From a bacterium (GTDB taxonomy: Bacteria; Elusimicrobiota; Elusimicrobia; Elusimicrobiales; UBA9959), in the NCBI GenBank assembly GCA_021786295.1, contig JAJYNO010000037.1, positions 1 through 60,189 of the forward strand: a stretch of DNA of 60,189 nucleotides. The letters are read 5' to 3'. Within the stretch, counting starts at the first letter, position 1. Each line of letters starts with the position of its first letter. The translations under genes were made by a program, and so were the position numbers. Below, piece after piece: positions 7,050 to 13,919 of this stretch. The notes beneath the pieces were generated by a model that was not told the DNA's origin, ran no database searches, and worked only from the letters and a program-made list of their open reading frames with translations.

Positions 7050-7601
7050 CTAATATTTTATCAAAGAATAGAGGTCCCGGCCAGCGAGTTTGTCCCGGCC
7101 CTTCAGGAATTCCAGCTCTATCAGCATGGCTATCCCGGCCACCTTGCCGCCCAGTTTCTCCACCAGCTCGCAGACCGCGGCCGCCGTGCCGCCCGTGGCC
7201 AGCACGTCGTCGACTATCAGCACCTTCTCGCCGGGCTTCACGGCGTCGGCGTGCATCTCCAGCGTGTCGGTGCCGTATTCCAGCGCGTACGAGGCCGAGA
7301 CGGTCCTGTACGGCAGCTTGCCCTTCTTGCGCACCGGCACTATGCCGGCGCCCAGTTCCAGGGCTATCGGGGCCGCCAGCAGGAAGCCGCGGGCCTCTAT
7401 GCCCAGCACCTTGGTGATGCCCGCGCTCCTGAAGGCCCCGGCGAAGTCCTTAACCAGTCCGGAGAAGGCCGCGTGGTCGGTCAGCAGGGGCGTTATGTCC
7501 TTGAAGACTATTCCCTTTTTCGGGAAATCGGGGACGTCGCGGATTATGGCCTTTAGCCTGGCTGCCAGCTCGGCGGAATGCCGTGTAGTGGTGTTCATCA
7601 T
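7050..7601 (-). CDS. apt: Adenine phosphoribosyltransferase
   Basis: This enzyme makes AMP from adenine and PRPP in purine salvage. The 183-residue length is typical for Apt. The N-terminal IIRDVPDFPKKGIVFKDITP is the family hallmark, and the PRPP-binding loop VLIVDDVLATGGTAAA lies at about 127-142. The flexible catalytic loop region (RKKGKLPYRTVSASYALEYG) is also present. The ATG at 7601 overlaps the sigma-factor stop as ATGA; a second ATG follows at once (MMNTTT), so either could be used. It is the last gene of acylphosphatase/sigma/apt, followed by tRNA-Arg. Confidence 0.95.
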   Translation of the reverse strand: MMNTTTRHSAELAARLKAIIRDVPDFPKKGIVFKDITPLLTDHAAFSGLVKDFAGAFRSAGITKVLGIEARGFLLAAPIALELGAGIVPVRKKGKLPYRTVSASYALEYGTDTLEMHADAVKPGEKVLIVDDVLATGGTAAAVCELVEKLGGKVAGIAMLIELEFLKGRDKLAGRDLYSLIKY

Positions 7602-8668
7602 TTCTTCCCGTTCTTCTTGCGCGGTTCGTAGGGCTTCGTCGGGATAGAGTCCCCGAGGATGTCGGTCTTGGGTTTGGGCTGGTGCCAGCCGGGCTGCAGG
7701 TTGGTGTGGTCCGGGCGCTTGCCCAGCTCTATCAGGCCCATCTTGGCCGCCACGCGGCGCAGGCGCAGCAGAGCGCGTTCCTCTATCTGGCGCACGCGCT
7801 CGCGCGAGAGGCCGAGTTTCTTGCCGATGTCGTTGAGCGTCATCGGGGTCTGGCCGGTGAGGCCGTAGCGGTACTCCACTATCATGCGCTCGCGCTCGCC
7901 TATTTCTACTAGGGCGTCCTTCAGCTCGTCGTGCAGGCGCAGGATCGAGATCAGGTTGTCCGGCGTGGAGGAGTCGGCGTCCTTCAGCGTGTCGCCGACG
8001 GTGTCGTCCATGCCGTCGCTCGAGGAGAGAGGCGTCTCTATCGAGGAGAGGCCGGTCACGATCTCGCTGGCGTTCAGCGCGGTGCGCACCTGGTTGGCGT
8101 TCCAGTGCATGTGCTTCGCCATCTCGGCCATCGTCGGGTCGCGGCCCAGCTTGCCGTGCATGTTGTCCCACTGCTTGAGCCACTTGCGCAGCGCGGTCCA
8201 CGCGTGAGGAGGGATGCGGATCGTCTTGGAATTCTCCTCCACCGAGCGGCGCACGTACTGCTCTATCCAGTACGAAGCGTACGTGGAGAAACGGTAGCCC
8301 TTCTTCGGGTCGAACTTGTCTATCGCGTGCAGCAGGCCGAGGTTGCCCTCCTCGACGAGGTCCATCAGGTCGGCGCCCTGGTACAGGAAACGCTTGGCTA
8401 TCGGGATCACGAGCTTGAGGTTCAGCTCCATGATGCGCTCTTTGGCCCGGCGGTCGCCCCGCTTGACGCGCTTCCACAGCTCGTGCGACTCCTCGCGCGA
8501 GATCTTGTGGTCGATCTGGCTGATCTTCCTTATGTACTGGTTCGTGGAATCGATGTTGATGTCGCTGAGTTTTTCCCTGGGCTTGGGCGTTTCTTCGCCC
8601 GGCTCCTTCTCGGCCTTGGGCGCCGCGTCCTCTTTTTCTAGCTCTTCGCTGTCTTTTTCTTCTGGCAT
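7598..8668 (-). CDS. RNA polymerase sigma-70 family factor (group 1/2 type)
   Basis: The 356-residue factor has an acidic N-terminal tail (1-35), region 1.2 (about 40-70), region 2 (about 76-146, with core-binding DLVEEGNLGLLHAIDKFDP and the -10-reading RFSTYASYWIEQYVRRS), region 3 (about 155-235) and region 4 (about 245-311, with the HTH LGLSRERVRQIEERA). A 45-residue basic tail follows. There is no region 1.1 domain, so it may be an RpoS-like group 2 factor, but in this lineage it could also be a primary factor. A GAGAGGGG ribosome site precedes ATG 8668. Region 4.2 should read TTGACA, which is seen at several promoters here. Confidence 0.93.
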   Translation of the reverse strand: MPEEKDSEELEKEDAAPKAEKEPGEETPKPREKLSDINIDSTNQYIRKISQIDHKISREESHELWKRVKRGDRRAKERIMELNLKLVIPIAKRFLYQGADLMDLVEEGNLGLLHAIDKFDPKKGYRFSTYASYWIEQYVRRSVEENSKTIRIPPHAWTALRKWLKQWDNMHGKLGRDPTMAEMAKHMHWNANQVRTALNASEIVTGLSSIETPLSSSDGMDDTVGDTLKDADSSTPDNLISILRLHDELKDALVEIGERERMIVEYRYGLTGQTPMTLNDIGKKLGLSRERVRQIEERALLRLRRVAAKMGLIELGKRPDHTNLQPGWHQPKPKTDILGDSIPTKPYEPRKKNGKK

Positions 8669-8677
8669 GTTCCCCTC

Positions 8678-8956
8678 TCAGGCGGTGGGCTTTATGTGAA
8701 AGCTTTCGCTGTCGTCTTCCTGGTCCAGCATTTCCTGCGTTTCCGTCTCCGCTACGGCGGCGAACGGGTGGCCGCTCTTGAGCTCCTTCAGAAAGCTGTC
8801 GAGCTCGGGTACGGCGCCCTGCGCCTCTCCTTCCACGGAGCCGTCGAGGGCGTTGCGCACCCAGCCGGAGACACGGTTCTTCTCCGCCGTCTCTTTTACG
8901 AACCAGCGGTACCCTATGCCTTGCACCCGGCCTTTTATCCTGAAACTCAGACGCAT
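8678..8956 (-). CDS. acyP: Acylphosphatase
   Basis: A 92-residue enzyme that hydrolyses acyl phosphates. The active-site loop GRVQGIGYRWFV carries the phosphate-binding Arg (R17), and the catalytic Asn is N35 in SGWVRNALDGSVEG, the spacing expected of the family. It is first in an operon with the sigma factor (9 nt gap) and apt. The promoter (TTGTCA-N17-TATCAT) lies at 8980-9008. Confidence 0.93.
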   Translation of the reverse strand: MRLSFRIKGRVQGIGYRWFVKETAEKNRVSGWVRNALDGSVEGEAQGAVPELDSFLKELKSGHPFAAVAETETQEMLDQEDDSESFHIKPTA

Positions 8957-8979
8957 ATTTTTCTGTCGGACCGCCCTTA

Positions 8980-9008
8980 ATGATACTAAAACCTGCGGCT
9001 ATTGACAA
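8980..9008 (-). promoter_or_regulatory. Promoter of the acyP-sigma-apt operon
   Basis: On the minus strand, -35 TTGTCA (9008-9003), 17-bp spacer and -10 TATCAT (8985-8980). The sequence TTTAGTATCAT is also found upstream of tRNA-Pro(GGG). Confidence 0.6.
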
Positions 9009-9067
9009 GGCAACATAAATGCCCGGAACGCCTCTCCGGCGTTCATCGCGGCTTATAAAATGAAGGA

Positions 9068-9141
9068 TCGGGGCGGTGGGATTTGAACCCACGATCTCTC
9101 GGTCCCGAACCGAGCGCTCTAGCCAGCTGAGCCACGCCCCG
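9068..9141 (-). tRNA. tRNA-Pro (anticodon CGG)
   Basis: A 74-nt cloverleaf: acceptor CGGGGCG/CGCCCCG, anticodon arm CTCGG-TTCGGGA-CCGAG giving CGG (reads CCG), T arm GTGGG-TTCAAAT-CCCAC and discriminator A. CCA is not encoded. Confidence 0.95.
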
Positions 9142-9221
9142 ATCAAATCGGCAGGACTGCATTTTTACAACGAAAATATGATAGCAAATACCGCGCCCCG
9201 TGGCTACACGAAACTGGCCGC

Positions 9222-10370
9222 TCAGGCCGCGAGCGGCTTCCCGTCCCCCGTCAGCAGTTCTATCACCCGCCCCGCCACGTCGCGCGCCGCGTGCGGCCGC
9301 GCGTGCTCTCCCATCGCCCGGCCTGCCTGCGCCAGCGCGCCAGGCGAGGCCAGGTACCTGCGCACCAGCGGCTCCAGGTCGGCCGGGGAGGCGGCCGCCT
9401 CGGCCAGCCTGTGCCGCAGCAGATAACCGGTGTTGCGGTCCTCCTGCCCGGGCAGGGGCGAAAAGATGACGAACGGCTTGGCCATCGCCATGCACTCGGC
9501 CAGCGTCACGCCGCCCGGCTTGCCCACTACCAGGTCCGCCGCGTTGTAAAGGGCGGCCGGCGAGTCCGTGAAATCCAGGAAGCGCAGCCGCCGGCGCGAG
9601 CCGTGGGCCTTCTCGGCCTGGCGGCAGAGGCGGCGGTTGCTGCCGCACATAACGGCCACCTGCACCCTGCCGAAGAGCGGCTTAAGCGCCAGGGCCGCGC
9701 TTTCCAGGTCGCCGAGGCCGCGGCTGCCGCCGGTGATGAGCACCGTGAACAGGTGCGGGGCCAGGCCGAGCAGGCGGCGCGCGGCGGTCTTGTCCGGCTG
9801 CGTGGCTGTAAATTCCTTGCGCACCGGGATGCCGGTGACGAAGATCCTGTCCGCAGGCGCTCCCTTCTCCTTGAGCGTCGCGGCGGCGGAGCGTTCCGGG
9901 GCGAAGTACGCGCTGACTCCTTTGGGTGGCCAGTAGGTGTGCGCGCAGAAATCGGTGAGGACGGAGAAGAGGGGCAGGCGCGCCAGGCGGCGGTTCTTGG
10001 TCATTAGCAGCGACGAGAAGGCCTGCGTGGAGATGGCCGCCCGCACGTTGAGCTTGAGCAGCGCGTCGGCGAGTTTTTGCGAGGAGAACGGCAGTATGGC
10101 CTCGCGGAAGGCGCTGGCCGCCATGGCGACGAAGTCGTTGTCGTAAACGTAGTCCCACAGGGCCGGGGTGCGGCCTAGCACCTGCAGGTAGGTGCGCGCG
10201 ACGAGCGGGCCGAAATCCGGGTAGATCTCGGAGAGGTTCACCATCACCGGTTCTATGATGCGCGGCGGCAGGAACTCGGCAACCGCCTGCGCGGCCGCGT
10301 AGTGCCCGGACGGGCTTGTCCCGTAGATCAGCGCCACCCGTAAGGGATACGTGAGCCCCGCCGTCTCCAT
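9222..10370 (-). CDS. GT28-family glycolipid glycosyltransferase (MGDG synthase/UgtP-like)
   Basis: The 382-residue GT-B enzyme likely transfers a sugar from a nucleotide donor to diacylglycerol at the inner membrane. The N-terminal half (about 10-180) has the MGDG-synthase pattern: YGTSPSGHYAAAQAV, the helix around LWDYVYDND, and STQAFSS. The C-terminal half has the donor-binding ITGGSRGLGDLE and the GT28 motif GKPGGVTLAECMAMAKP. In MurG the same fold uses lipid I, but the N-terminus here fits glycolipid synthases better. METAGLT at 10370 is chosen as start: a TATAAT ends 6 nt upstream, which would make a leaderless mRNA. Confidence 0.85.
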   Translation of the reverse strand: METAGLTYPLRVALIYGTSPSGHYAAAQAVAEFLPPRIIEPVMVNLSEIYPDFGPLVARTYLQVLGRTPALWDYVYDNDFVAMAASAFREAILPFSSQKLADALLKLNVRAAISTQAFSSLLMTKNRRLARLPLFSVLTDFCAHTYWPPKGVSAYFAPERSAAATLKEKGAPADRIFVTGIPVRKEFTATQPDKTAARRLLGLAPHLFTVLITGGSRGLGDLESAALALKPLFGRVQVAVMCGSNRRLCRQAEKAHGSRRRLRFLDFTDSPAALYNAADLVVGKPGGVTLAECMAMAKPFVIFSPLPGQEDRNTGYLLRHRLAEAAASPADLEPLVRRYLASPGALAQAGRAMGEHARPHAARDVAGRVIELLTGDGKPLAA

Positions 10371-10376
10371 CCCAAG

Positions 10377-10382
10377 ATTATA
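10377..10382 (-). promoter_or_regulatory. -10 box (TATAAT) of a probable leaderless transcript
   Basis: A perfect minus-strand TATAAT ends 6 nt before ATG 10370. There is no Shine-Dalgarno between them. Confidence 0.5.
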
Positions 10383-10395
10383 CCAAAGGCGCACG

Positions 10396-10469
10396 AACGC
10401 CCCCGCGATCCGAAGACGCGGGGGCGTTGTCTCTCTGTCACTGCCTTTTTGCCCCGAAGGGCAAAGTTT
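10396..10469 (-). terminator. Two hairpins after the peroxiredoxin gene
   Basis: Reading the minus strand from the peroxiredoxin stop: first TTTGCCC-TTCG-GGGCAAA (10448-10469, UUCG tetraloop) followed by AAGG, then a stem of about 12 bp (AACGCCCCCGCG, 10396-10428). T-runs are weak, so termination is likely but not certain. Confidence 0.55.
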
Positions 10470-10479
10470 CCGTCGGTCC

Positions 10480-11091
10480 CTATTTCAGTTGTTCTGCCAC
10501 CCTGCCCACCAGTTTCTCGGAGGGCGTGAGCGTCTTCTCGCCAGGCTTCCACTTGGCGGGGCAGACCTCGGCCGGGTTCTTGTGCGTGTGGACGAAGGCC
10601 TTCATTTTGCGCACCAGCTCCTCCATGTTGCGCCCTACGTTGTTGAGGTTTATCTCGGAGCCGACCAGCACGCCGTCCGGGCTGATGACGAAGGTGCCGC
10701 GGTAGGCCAGGCCGGAGACCGGGTCGTAGGCGCCGAGGGCCTGCGCCAGGCGTCCGCGCGCGTCCGAGGCCATGCGGTATTTCACGTCCTTAAGCAGCTT
10801 CTCCTGTTCCTTCCACCCCATATGCACGAACTTGGTGTCGGCGCTGACCGAGAGGACCTCCGCCCCCAGCTTCTCCAGTTCGGCGTGCTTGTCGGCCAGA
10901 TCGGCCAGCTCGGTCGGGCAGACGAACGTGAAGTCCGCCGGGTAGAAGACCAGCAGCGTCCACTTGCCGGCGCGGAGGGCGTCTTCGAGACGGAAGACCC
11001 CGAACTTGCCTGCGGCCGGTTCGAAGGTCTCCAGCTCGAAGGCCGGGACTTTGCGGCCGACGGTCACTATTTCCTTGTTCTCTTCTGACAT
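10480..11091 (-). CDS. Peroxiredoxin, AhpC/typical 2-Cys type
   Basis: The 203-residue product reduces peroxides. The peroxidatic Cys is C58 in PADFTFVCPTE and the resolving Cys is C177 in NPAEVCPAKW, the arrangement of typical 2-Cys peroxiredoxins. The conserved GTFVISPDG and the distal Arg region are present. ATG 11091 lies 25 nt inside the end of the PerR-like gene, so the two are cotranscribed. No AhpF-like reductase is encoded nearby, so the electron donor is unknown. Confidence 0.93.
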   Translation of the reverse strand: MSEENKEIVTVGRKVPAFELETFEPAAGKFGVFRLEDALRAGKWTLLVFYPADFTFVCPTELADLADKHAELEKLGAEVLSVSADTKFVHMGWKEQEKLLKDVKYRMASDARGRLAQALGAYDPVSGLAYRGTFVISPDGVLVGSEINLNNVGRNMEELVRKMKAFVHTHKNPAEVCPAKWKPGEKTLTPSEKLVGRVAEQLK

Positions 11092-11513
11092 TTTGCAGCC
11101 TCCTTGGGAGCCGCCTTCCCGGCGCAGGCCGGGCAGACTCCGTAAAATTCCACGTTGCAGCTGAGCACCTTGAAGCCTGCCGGCTTTCCGAGCGGCTTCA
11201 GCTTGGCCGGACGCCTGACGTCGGCGATGGTCCCGCACTTCACGCACATAAGGTGCGCGTGCGGGGCCGTGGAGGGATCGAAGCGGGAGCGCTTCGGATC
11301 TATCCTTATCTCCAGCAGTTCCCCTTTGCGGAACAGGGACTGGAGCGTGTTGTAGACGGTAGCGAAGGATATCCTCGGGAATTTCCGGTGAACCCCGCGG
11401 TAGATCTCCTCCGCGGACGGGTGCGAGGTGTTGCCTTCCAGCAGGCGCAGTATCTCGGCGCGCTGGGGCGTCATGCGGAAGCGGCTTTGCGGGACTCCGG
11501 GTCTTTTTTTCAT
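11067..11513 (-). CDS. perR: Fur-family repressor, PerR-like
   Basis: The 148-residue metalloregulator has an N-terminal winged helix (RMTPQRAEILRLLEG, SFATVYNTLQSLFRKGELLEI) and a dimerisation domain with HAHLMCVKCG and VCPAC, the two Cys-x2-Cys pairs of the structural zinc site. Family specificity (Fe versus peroxide) cannot be proved from sequence, but the overlapping peroxiredoxin gene downstream argues for PerR. Two Fur-type palindromes cover its promoter, so negative autoregulation is expected: peroxide oxidation would release the repressor and induce both genes. Confidence 0.88.
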   Translation of the reverse strand: MKKRPGVPQSRFRMTPQRAEILRLLEGNTSHPSAEEIYRGVHRKFPRISFATVYNTLQSLFRKGELLEIRIDPKRSRFDPSTAPHAHLMCVKCGTIADVRRPAKLKPLGKPAGFKVLSCNVEFYGVCPACAGKAAPKEAAKCQKRTRK

Positions 11514-11530
11514 ATTAGAAGTATTCTAAT
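11514..11530. promoter_or_regulatory. Fur/PerR box 1
   Basis: A perfect 6-3-6 palindrome, TTAGAA-GTA-TTCTAA (11515-11529), with extra flanking A/T pairing, lies 1 nt upstream of the PerR-like start codon, downstream of the -10 box. Confidence 0.75.
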
Positions 11531-11539
11531 CAAGAATAT

Positions 11540-11567
11540 ATTATCAGATTAGAATCGTTCTTGTCAA
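11540..11567 (-). promoter_or_regulatory. Promoter of perR-peroxiredoxin, with a second Fur-type box in its spacer
   Basis: On the minus strand, -35 TTGACA (11567-11562), 16-bp spacer, -10 GATAAT (11545-11540). A second box, TTAGAA-TCG-TTCTTG (11549-11563), fills the spacer and touches the -35, an ideal place to block RNA polymerase. Confidence 0.7.
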
Positions 11568-11587
11568 GGGGAAGGGGCCGCGCATGC

Positions 11588-11593
11588 TATAAT
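11588..11593 (+). promoter_or_regulatory. -10 box of the copper-chaperone-like gene
   Basis: TATAAT lies 22 nt before ATG 11616, followed by a ribosome site AGGAGG 5 nt from the ATG. The promoter diverges from the PerR-like gene, with about 20 bp between the Fur-type box 2 and this -10, so the same repressor could influence it. Confidence 0.5.
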
Positions 11594-11615
11594 ATTCCGG
11601 GAATAGGAGGCATTT

Positions 11616-11819
11616 ATGAGGACGATAATAAAAGTGACGGGGATGAGCTGCGCGGGCTGCCGCGCCAGCGTCGAGAACGCTCTCAGGCGCGTGGCTGGCG
11701 TTTCGGCGGTGAGCGTCAGCCTGGAGAAGGGCGAAGCGGCAGTGGAGTTCGATGAGGGAAAGGTCTCGGCGGAGAGGCTGAAGGCAGCGGTGGAAAAGGC
11801 GGGCTATAAGGCTTCCTGA
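11616..11819 (+). CDS. Heavy-metal-associated (HMA) domain protein, CopZ-like metallochaperone
   Basis: The 67-residue single-domain protein has the HMA metal-binding loop GMSCAGC (C12 and C15), followed by helix ASVENALRRVAGVSAVSVSLEKG and the conserved C-terminal KAGYKAS. Such proteins bind Cu(I) or similar soft metals and pass them to P-type ATPases. No ATPase gene is adjacent, so the partner lies elsewhere. It is an isolated plus-strand gene between minus-strand operons, ending at a strong hairpin terminator. Confidence 0.88.
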   Translation: MRTIIKVTGMSCAGCRASVENALRRVAGVSAVSVSLEKGEAAVEFDEGKVSAERLKAAVEKAGYKAS

Positions 11820-11836
11820 ACTGGCGCTAGCCGAAA

Positions 11837-11872
11837 GAAGAAGCCGGTCCGCTGGACCGGCTTCTTCTTTCT
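11837..11872 (+). terminator. Strong terminator after the HMA gene
   Basis: A stem of about 14 bp (GAAGAAGCCGGTCC pairing across GCT) ends in a T/C-rich tail TTCTTCTTTCTT. The A/G-rich 5' side lets it also act on minus-strand transcripts arriving from tRNA-Pro. Confidence 0.8.
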
Positions 11873-11895
11873 TAGCGGCCGCCCGGCCTTCCTCA

Positions 11896-11967
11896 TCGGG
11901 GCGCCGGGAATTGAACCCGGAACCTCTCGCACCCCAAGCGAGCGCTCTACCATTGAGCCACGCCCCG
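11896..11967 (-). tRNA. tRNA-Pro (anticodon GGG)
   Basis: A 72-nt cloverleaf: acceptor CGGGGCG/CGCCCCG, anticodon arm CTCGC-TTGGGGT-GCGAG giving GGG (reads CCC/CCT), T arm CCGGG-TTCAATT-CCCGG, discriminator A. A -10-like TATCAT at 11997-12002 with TTGATT 18 bp further upstream could be its own promoter. Confidence 0.94.
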
Positions 11968-12041
11968 GTGGGGAAAGCCGAACCTGCGGCCCGTATATGA
12001 TACTAAAGTCCCGGCGGGTAAATCAAAAGGGATGGGCAGGC

Positions 12042-12374
12042 TCAGAGTTCGTCTATCAGGCGCCGCAGGTCCTTTCTTATCTCCTCCAGCAGGGCGCCGC
12101 GGCCAGGATCGCCGGATAGGGAAGGGATCTTCTTCTTCCTGCGTTTCGCGGCCAGCGCTTTACGGGCCCCGTCCAGCGAATAGCCCTTCACGAAGACTAA
12201 ATCCTTAACTTCAAGCAGCGTCTCCACGTCAGCCCGCGTGTAGCGCCGGTGCCCGCTGGAAAGGCGCAGCGGGCGCAGCAGGCGGAACTTGGTCTCCCAG
12301 TAGCGGATGGTGTACTCCGGGAGCTGCGCCGCGCGCGAGACCTCCCGCATGGTGTAGTAGGTCTTCTCGGCCAT
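12042..12374 (-). CDS. MerR-family transcriptional regulator
   Basis: The 110-residue protein begins with a MerR DNA-binding domain (about 6-75): YTMREVSRAAQLPEYTIRYWE, then LRPLRLSSGHRRYTRADVETL. A short basic linker (AAKRRKKK) and a C-terminal helix (EEIRKDLRRLID) follow; there is no sensor domain, as in small MerR-type regulators often paired with HU/IHF genes. Its start overlaps the HU-family gene stop by one base (TGATG). Target unknown. Confidence 0.85.
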   Translation of the reverse strand: MAEKTYYTMREVSRAAQLPEYTIRYWETKFRLLRPLRLSSGHRRYTRADVETLLEVKDLVFVKGYSLDGARKALAAKRRKKKIPSLSGDPGRGALLEEIRKDLRRLIDEL

Positions 12375-12640
12375 CAGAGCCCGATGGTGAGCTTCTTGGA
12401 GGGTTTGAAACGGATGCTCTTGCGCGGGCCCACCATCACTCGCTGGTTGGTCTTCGGGTTCCTCATCTGGCGCGGCAGGCGCTCCTTGACCTTGAATGTC
12501 CCGAAGTTGGAGATCACGACTTTGCGGTTGTCCCGCAGAGCCTCGCCCATTATCTCGAAGGTCTTGCAGACGGCCAGTTTGGCGTCCTTCTCTGTGGTCA
12601 AATGCTTGGTCAGCTCGCGTATAAGGTCAAGTCTGTTCAT
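12374..12640 (-). CDS. HU/IHF-family DNA-binding protein
   Basis: The 88-residue nucleoid protein has the family core: helical N-terminus (MNRLDLIRELTKHLTTEKDA), the signature ISNFGTFKVKERLPRQMRNP with the beta-arm segment, and RKSIRFKPSKKL at the end. It bends and compacts DNA as a dimer; whether it is HU-like or IHF-like cannot be settled by eye. The ATG at 12640 lies inside the end of the preceding nuclease gene (14-nt overlap). Confidence 0.92.
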   Translation of the reverse strand: MNRLDLIRELTKHLTTEKDAKLAVCKTFEIMGEALRDNRKVVISNFGTFKVKERLPRQMRNPKTNQRVMVGPRKSIRFKPSKKLTIGL

Positions 12641-13214
12641 CGTCCTCTTCCCCCTCTTCGTCCTCGCCGCGCTCCTGCCCCTCCTGCCCGCTCTGGGGAC
12701 CGCCGCCAAGCAACTGGCCGATGATGTCGTTGGGCTTAAGGTTCTTCAGGTCGTGCTTGAACCTGGTCACCTCGTCCTCGGTGATGGGCTTGCTTAGCAC
12801 CTGGGTCCTGGCGAAGACCTTCTCGTTTATGTAGATCGGGCAGCCGAAGCGCACCGCCAGCGCGACCGCGTCTGAGGGGCGCGCGTCCACCGTGCGGGGG
12901 CCGCCGCCGTCCGGGGCCGCTATGTGCAGGCTGGCATAATAGGTGTTCTGGACGATGTCGTCGATGACCACCTTCTTCAGCGTCAGCCCCAGCGTCTTGA
13001 TGACCGAAAAAAGCAGGTCGTGCGTCATCGGCCTGGGGGACGGGTAGCCCGACAGCCGTATGGCTATGGCCTGCGCCTCCATCGGCCCTATCCAGATGGG
13101 CAGTATGCGGGTGCCTTCGGTCTCGTCCAGGAAGATTATGGACTCGGTGAGGCTGGTGGCTATGGAGTAGATGCGGACCTCCACTGTTCCGCGGGGCGCC
13201 TGTTCTCGCTTCAT
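12627..13214 (-). CDS. Bifunctional nuclease family protein (DUF151)
   Basis: The 195-residue protein carries a DUF151/BFN domain in the first 125 residues: RILPIWIGPMEAQAIAIRL, RPMTHDLLFSVIKTLG, and VDARPSDAVALAVRFGCPIYINEKVF, the most conserved stretch. Plant and thermophile members have been described as nucleases; most bacterial roles are untested. The C-terminal tail is strongly acidic (GEDEEGEEDDEQT), which is unusual for a nucleic-acid enzyme. The start codon overlaps the plsY stop by one base. Confidence 0.88.
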   Translation of the reverse strand: MKREQAPRGTVEVRIYSIATSLTESIIFLDETEGTRILPIWIGPMEAQAIAIRLSGYPSPRPMTHDLLFSVIKTLGLTLKKVVIDDIVQNTYYASLHIAAPDGGGPRTVDARPSDAVALAVRFGCPIYINEKVFARTQVLSKPITEDEVTRFKHDLKNLKPNDIIGQLLGGGPQSGQEGQERGEDEEGEEDDEQT

Positions 13215-13876
13215 TATTTTTTCTCCCCGCCTTTTTCCAGGTTTTCCTCCCTGTGTTTGAAGGAGAGCTCGGAACCTTTCAGGATGCGGCGTATATTGGC
13301 GATATGGGTATAGAAGATGAGGGCGCAGACGGACAGGGCCAGCAGCGTGAACGGGCGCTGGTAGTCCCTGGCCAGCAGGAAGCAGAGGACCGGCAGCGCC
13401 ACCGAGGCCGACATGGAGCCGACCGAGATGTGGCCGGTCAGGGCCACGGCTATGGCGAAGACCACGAAGGCGCCGGCAGTGGGGACCGGCAGCAGGGCCA
13501 TGAAGACCCCCGCGGCCGTGGCCACGCCTTTTCCTCCGCGGAAACGCAGGAAGACGGTCCAGATATGTCCCGCTATGGCCAGCGCCCCGGCCGTGACCGG
13601 CAGCCACCAGTGTCCCTTGCTGAAGTCCGTGGATCCGGGGATGAAGAAATAATGCATGGCCACCAGAGCCGGGGCGAAGCCTTTTAGAAAATCTATAGCG
13701 AAGGTTATCAGGCCCGGCACCTTGCCCAGCGTGCGGTAGACGTTGGCGGTGCCTGGATTCCCGGAGCCGTGTTTGCGTATGTCTATGCCGTGCAGCCGGC
13801 CGACTATGTAGCCCGTGGGGATGCCTCCAAGCAGGTAGCTGGTGACGAAGAGTATGGCGATCTTTAGATGGAGCAT
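13214..13876 (-). CDS. plsY: Acyl-phosphate:glycerol-3-phosphate acyltransferase PlsY
   Basis: A 220-residue integral membrane enzyme that acylates glycerol-3-phosphate from acyl phosphate, the first step of phospholipid synthesis. Hallmarks: SYLLGGIPTGYIVGRLHGIDIRKHGSGNPG near the N-terminus, the FLRFRGGKGVATAAG loop in the middle, and multiple hydrophobic helices. The C-terminal tail is basic. ATG 13876 is preferred to the preceding in-frame GTG; a TATAAT ends 8 nt upstream and no Shine-Dalgarno is seen, so the mRNA may be leaderless. First gene of plsY/DUF151/HU/MerR. Confidence 0.95.
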   Translation of the reverse strand: MLHLKIAILFVTSYLLGGIPTGYIVGRLHGIDIRKHGSGNPGTANVYRTLGKVPGLITFAIDFLKGFAPALVAMHYFFIPGSTDFSKGHWWLPVTAGALAIAGHIWTVFLRFRGGKGVATAAGVFMALLPVPTAGAFVVFAIAVALTGHISVGSMSASVALPVLCFLLARDYQRPFTLLALSVCALIFYTHIANIRRILKGSELSFKHREENLEKGGEKK

Positions 13877-13884
13877 CACGCTAA

Positions 13885-13890
13885 ATTATA
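13885..13890 (-). promoter_or_regulatory. -10 box (TATAAT) of plsY, probable leaderless start
   Basis: A perfect minus-strand TATAAT ends 8 nt before ATG 13876. The sequence TATAATTTAGC recurs at 22194 upstream of the antiporter gene. Confidence 0.5.
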
Positions 13891-13919
13891 TAAAAAAGCG
13901 CGTCAACGGCGGAGGCGTT

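Noticed and set aside
7602..9146. A long minus-strand open frame continuing upstream of apt through the sigma, acylphosphatase and tRNA-Pro region
   Set aside because: It is read in the wrong frame across two well-recognised genes and a tRNA; only its last 183 codons are apt.
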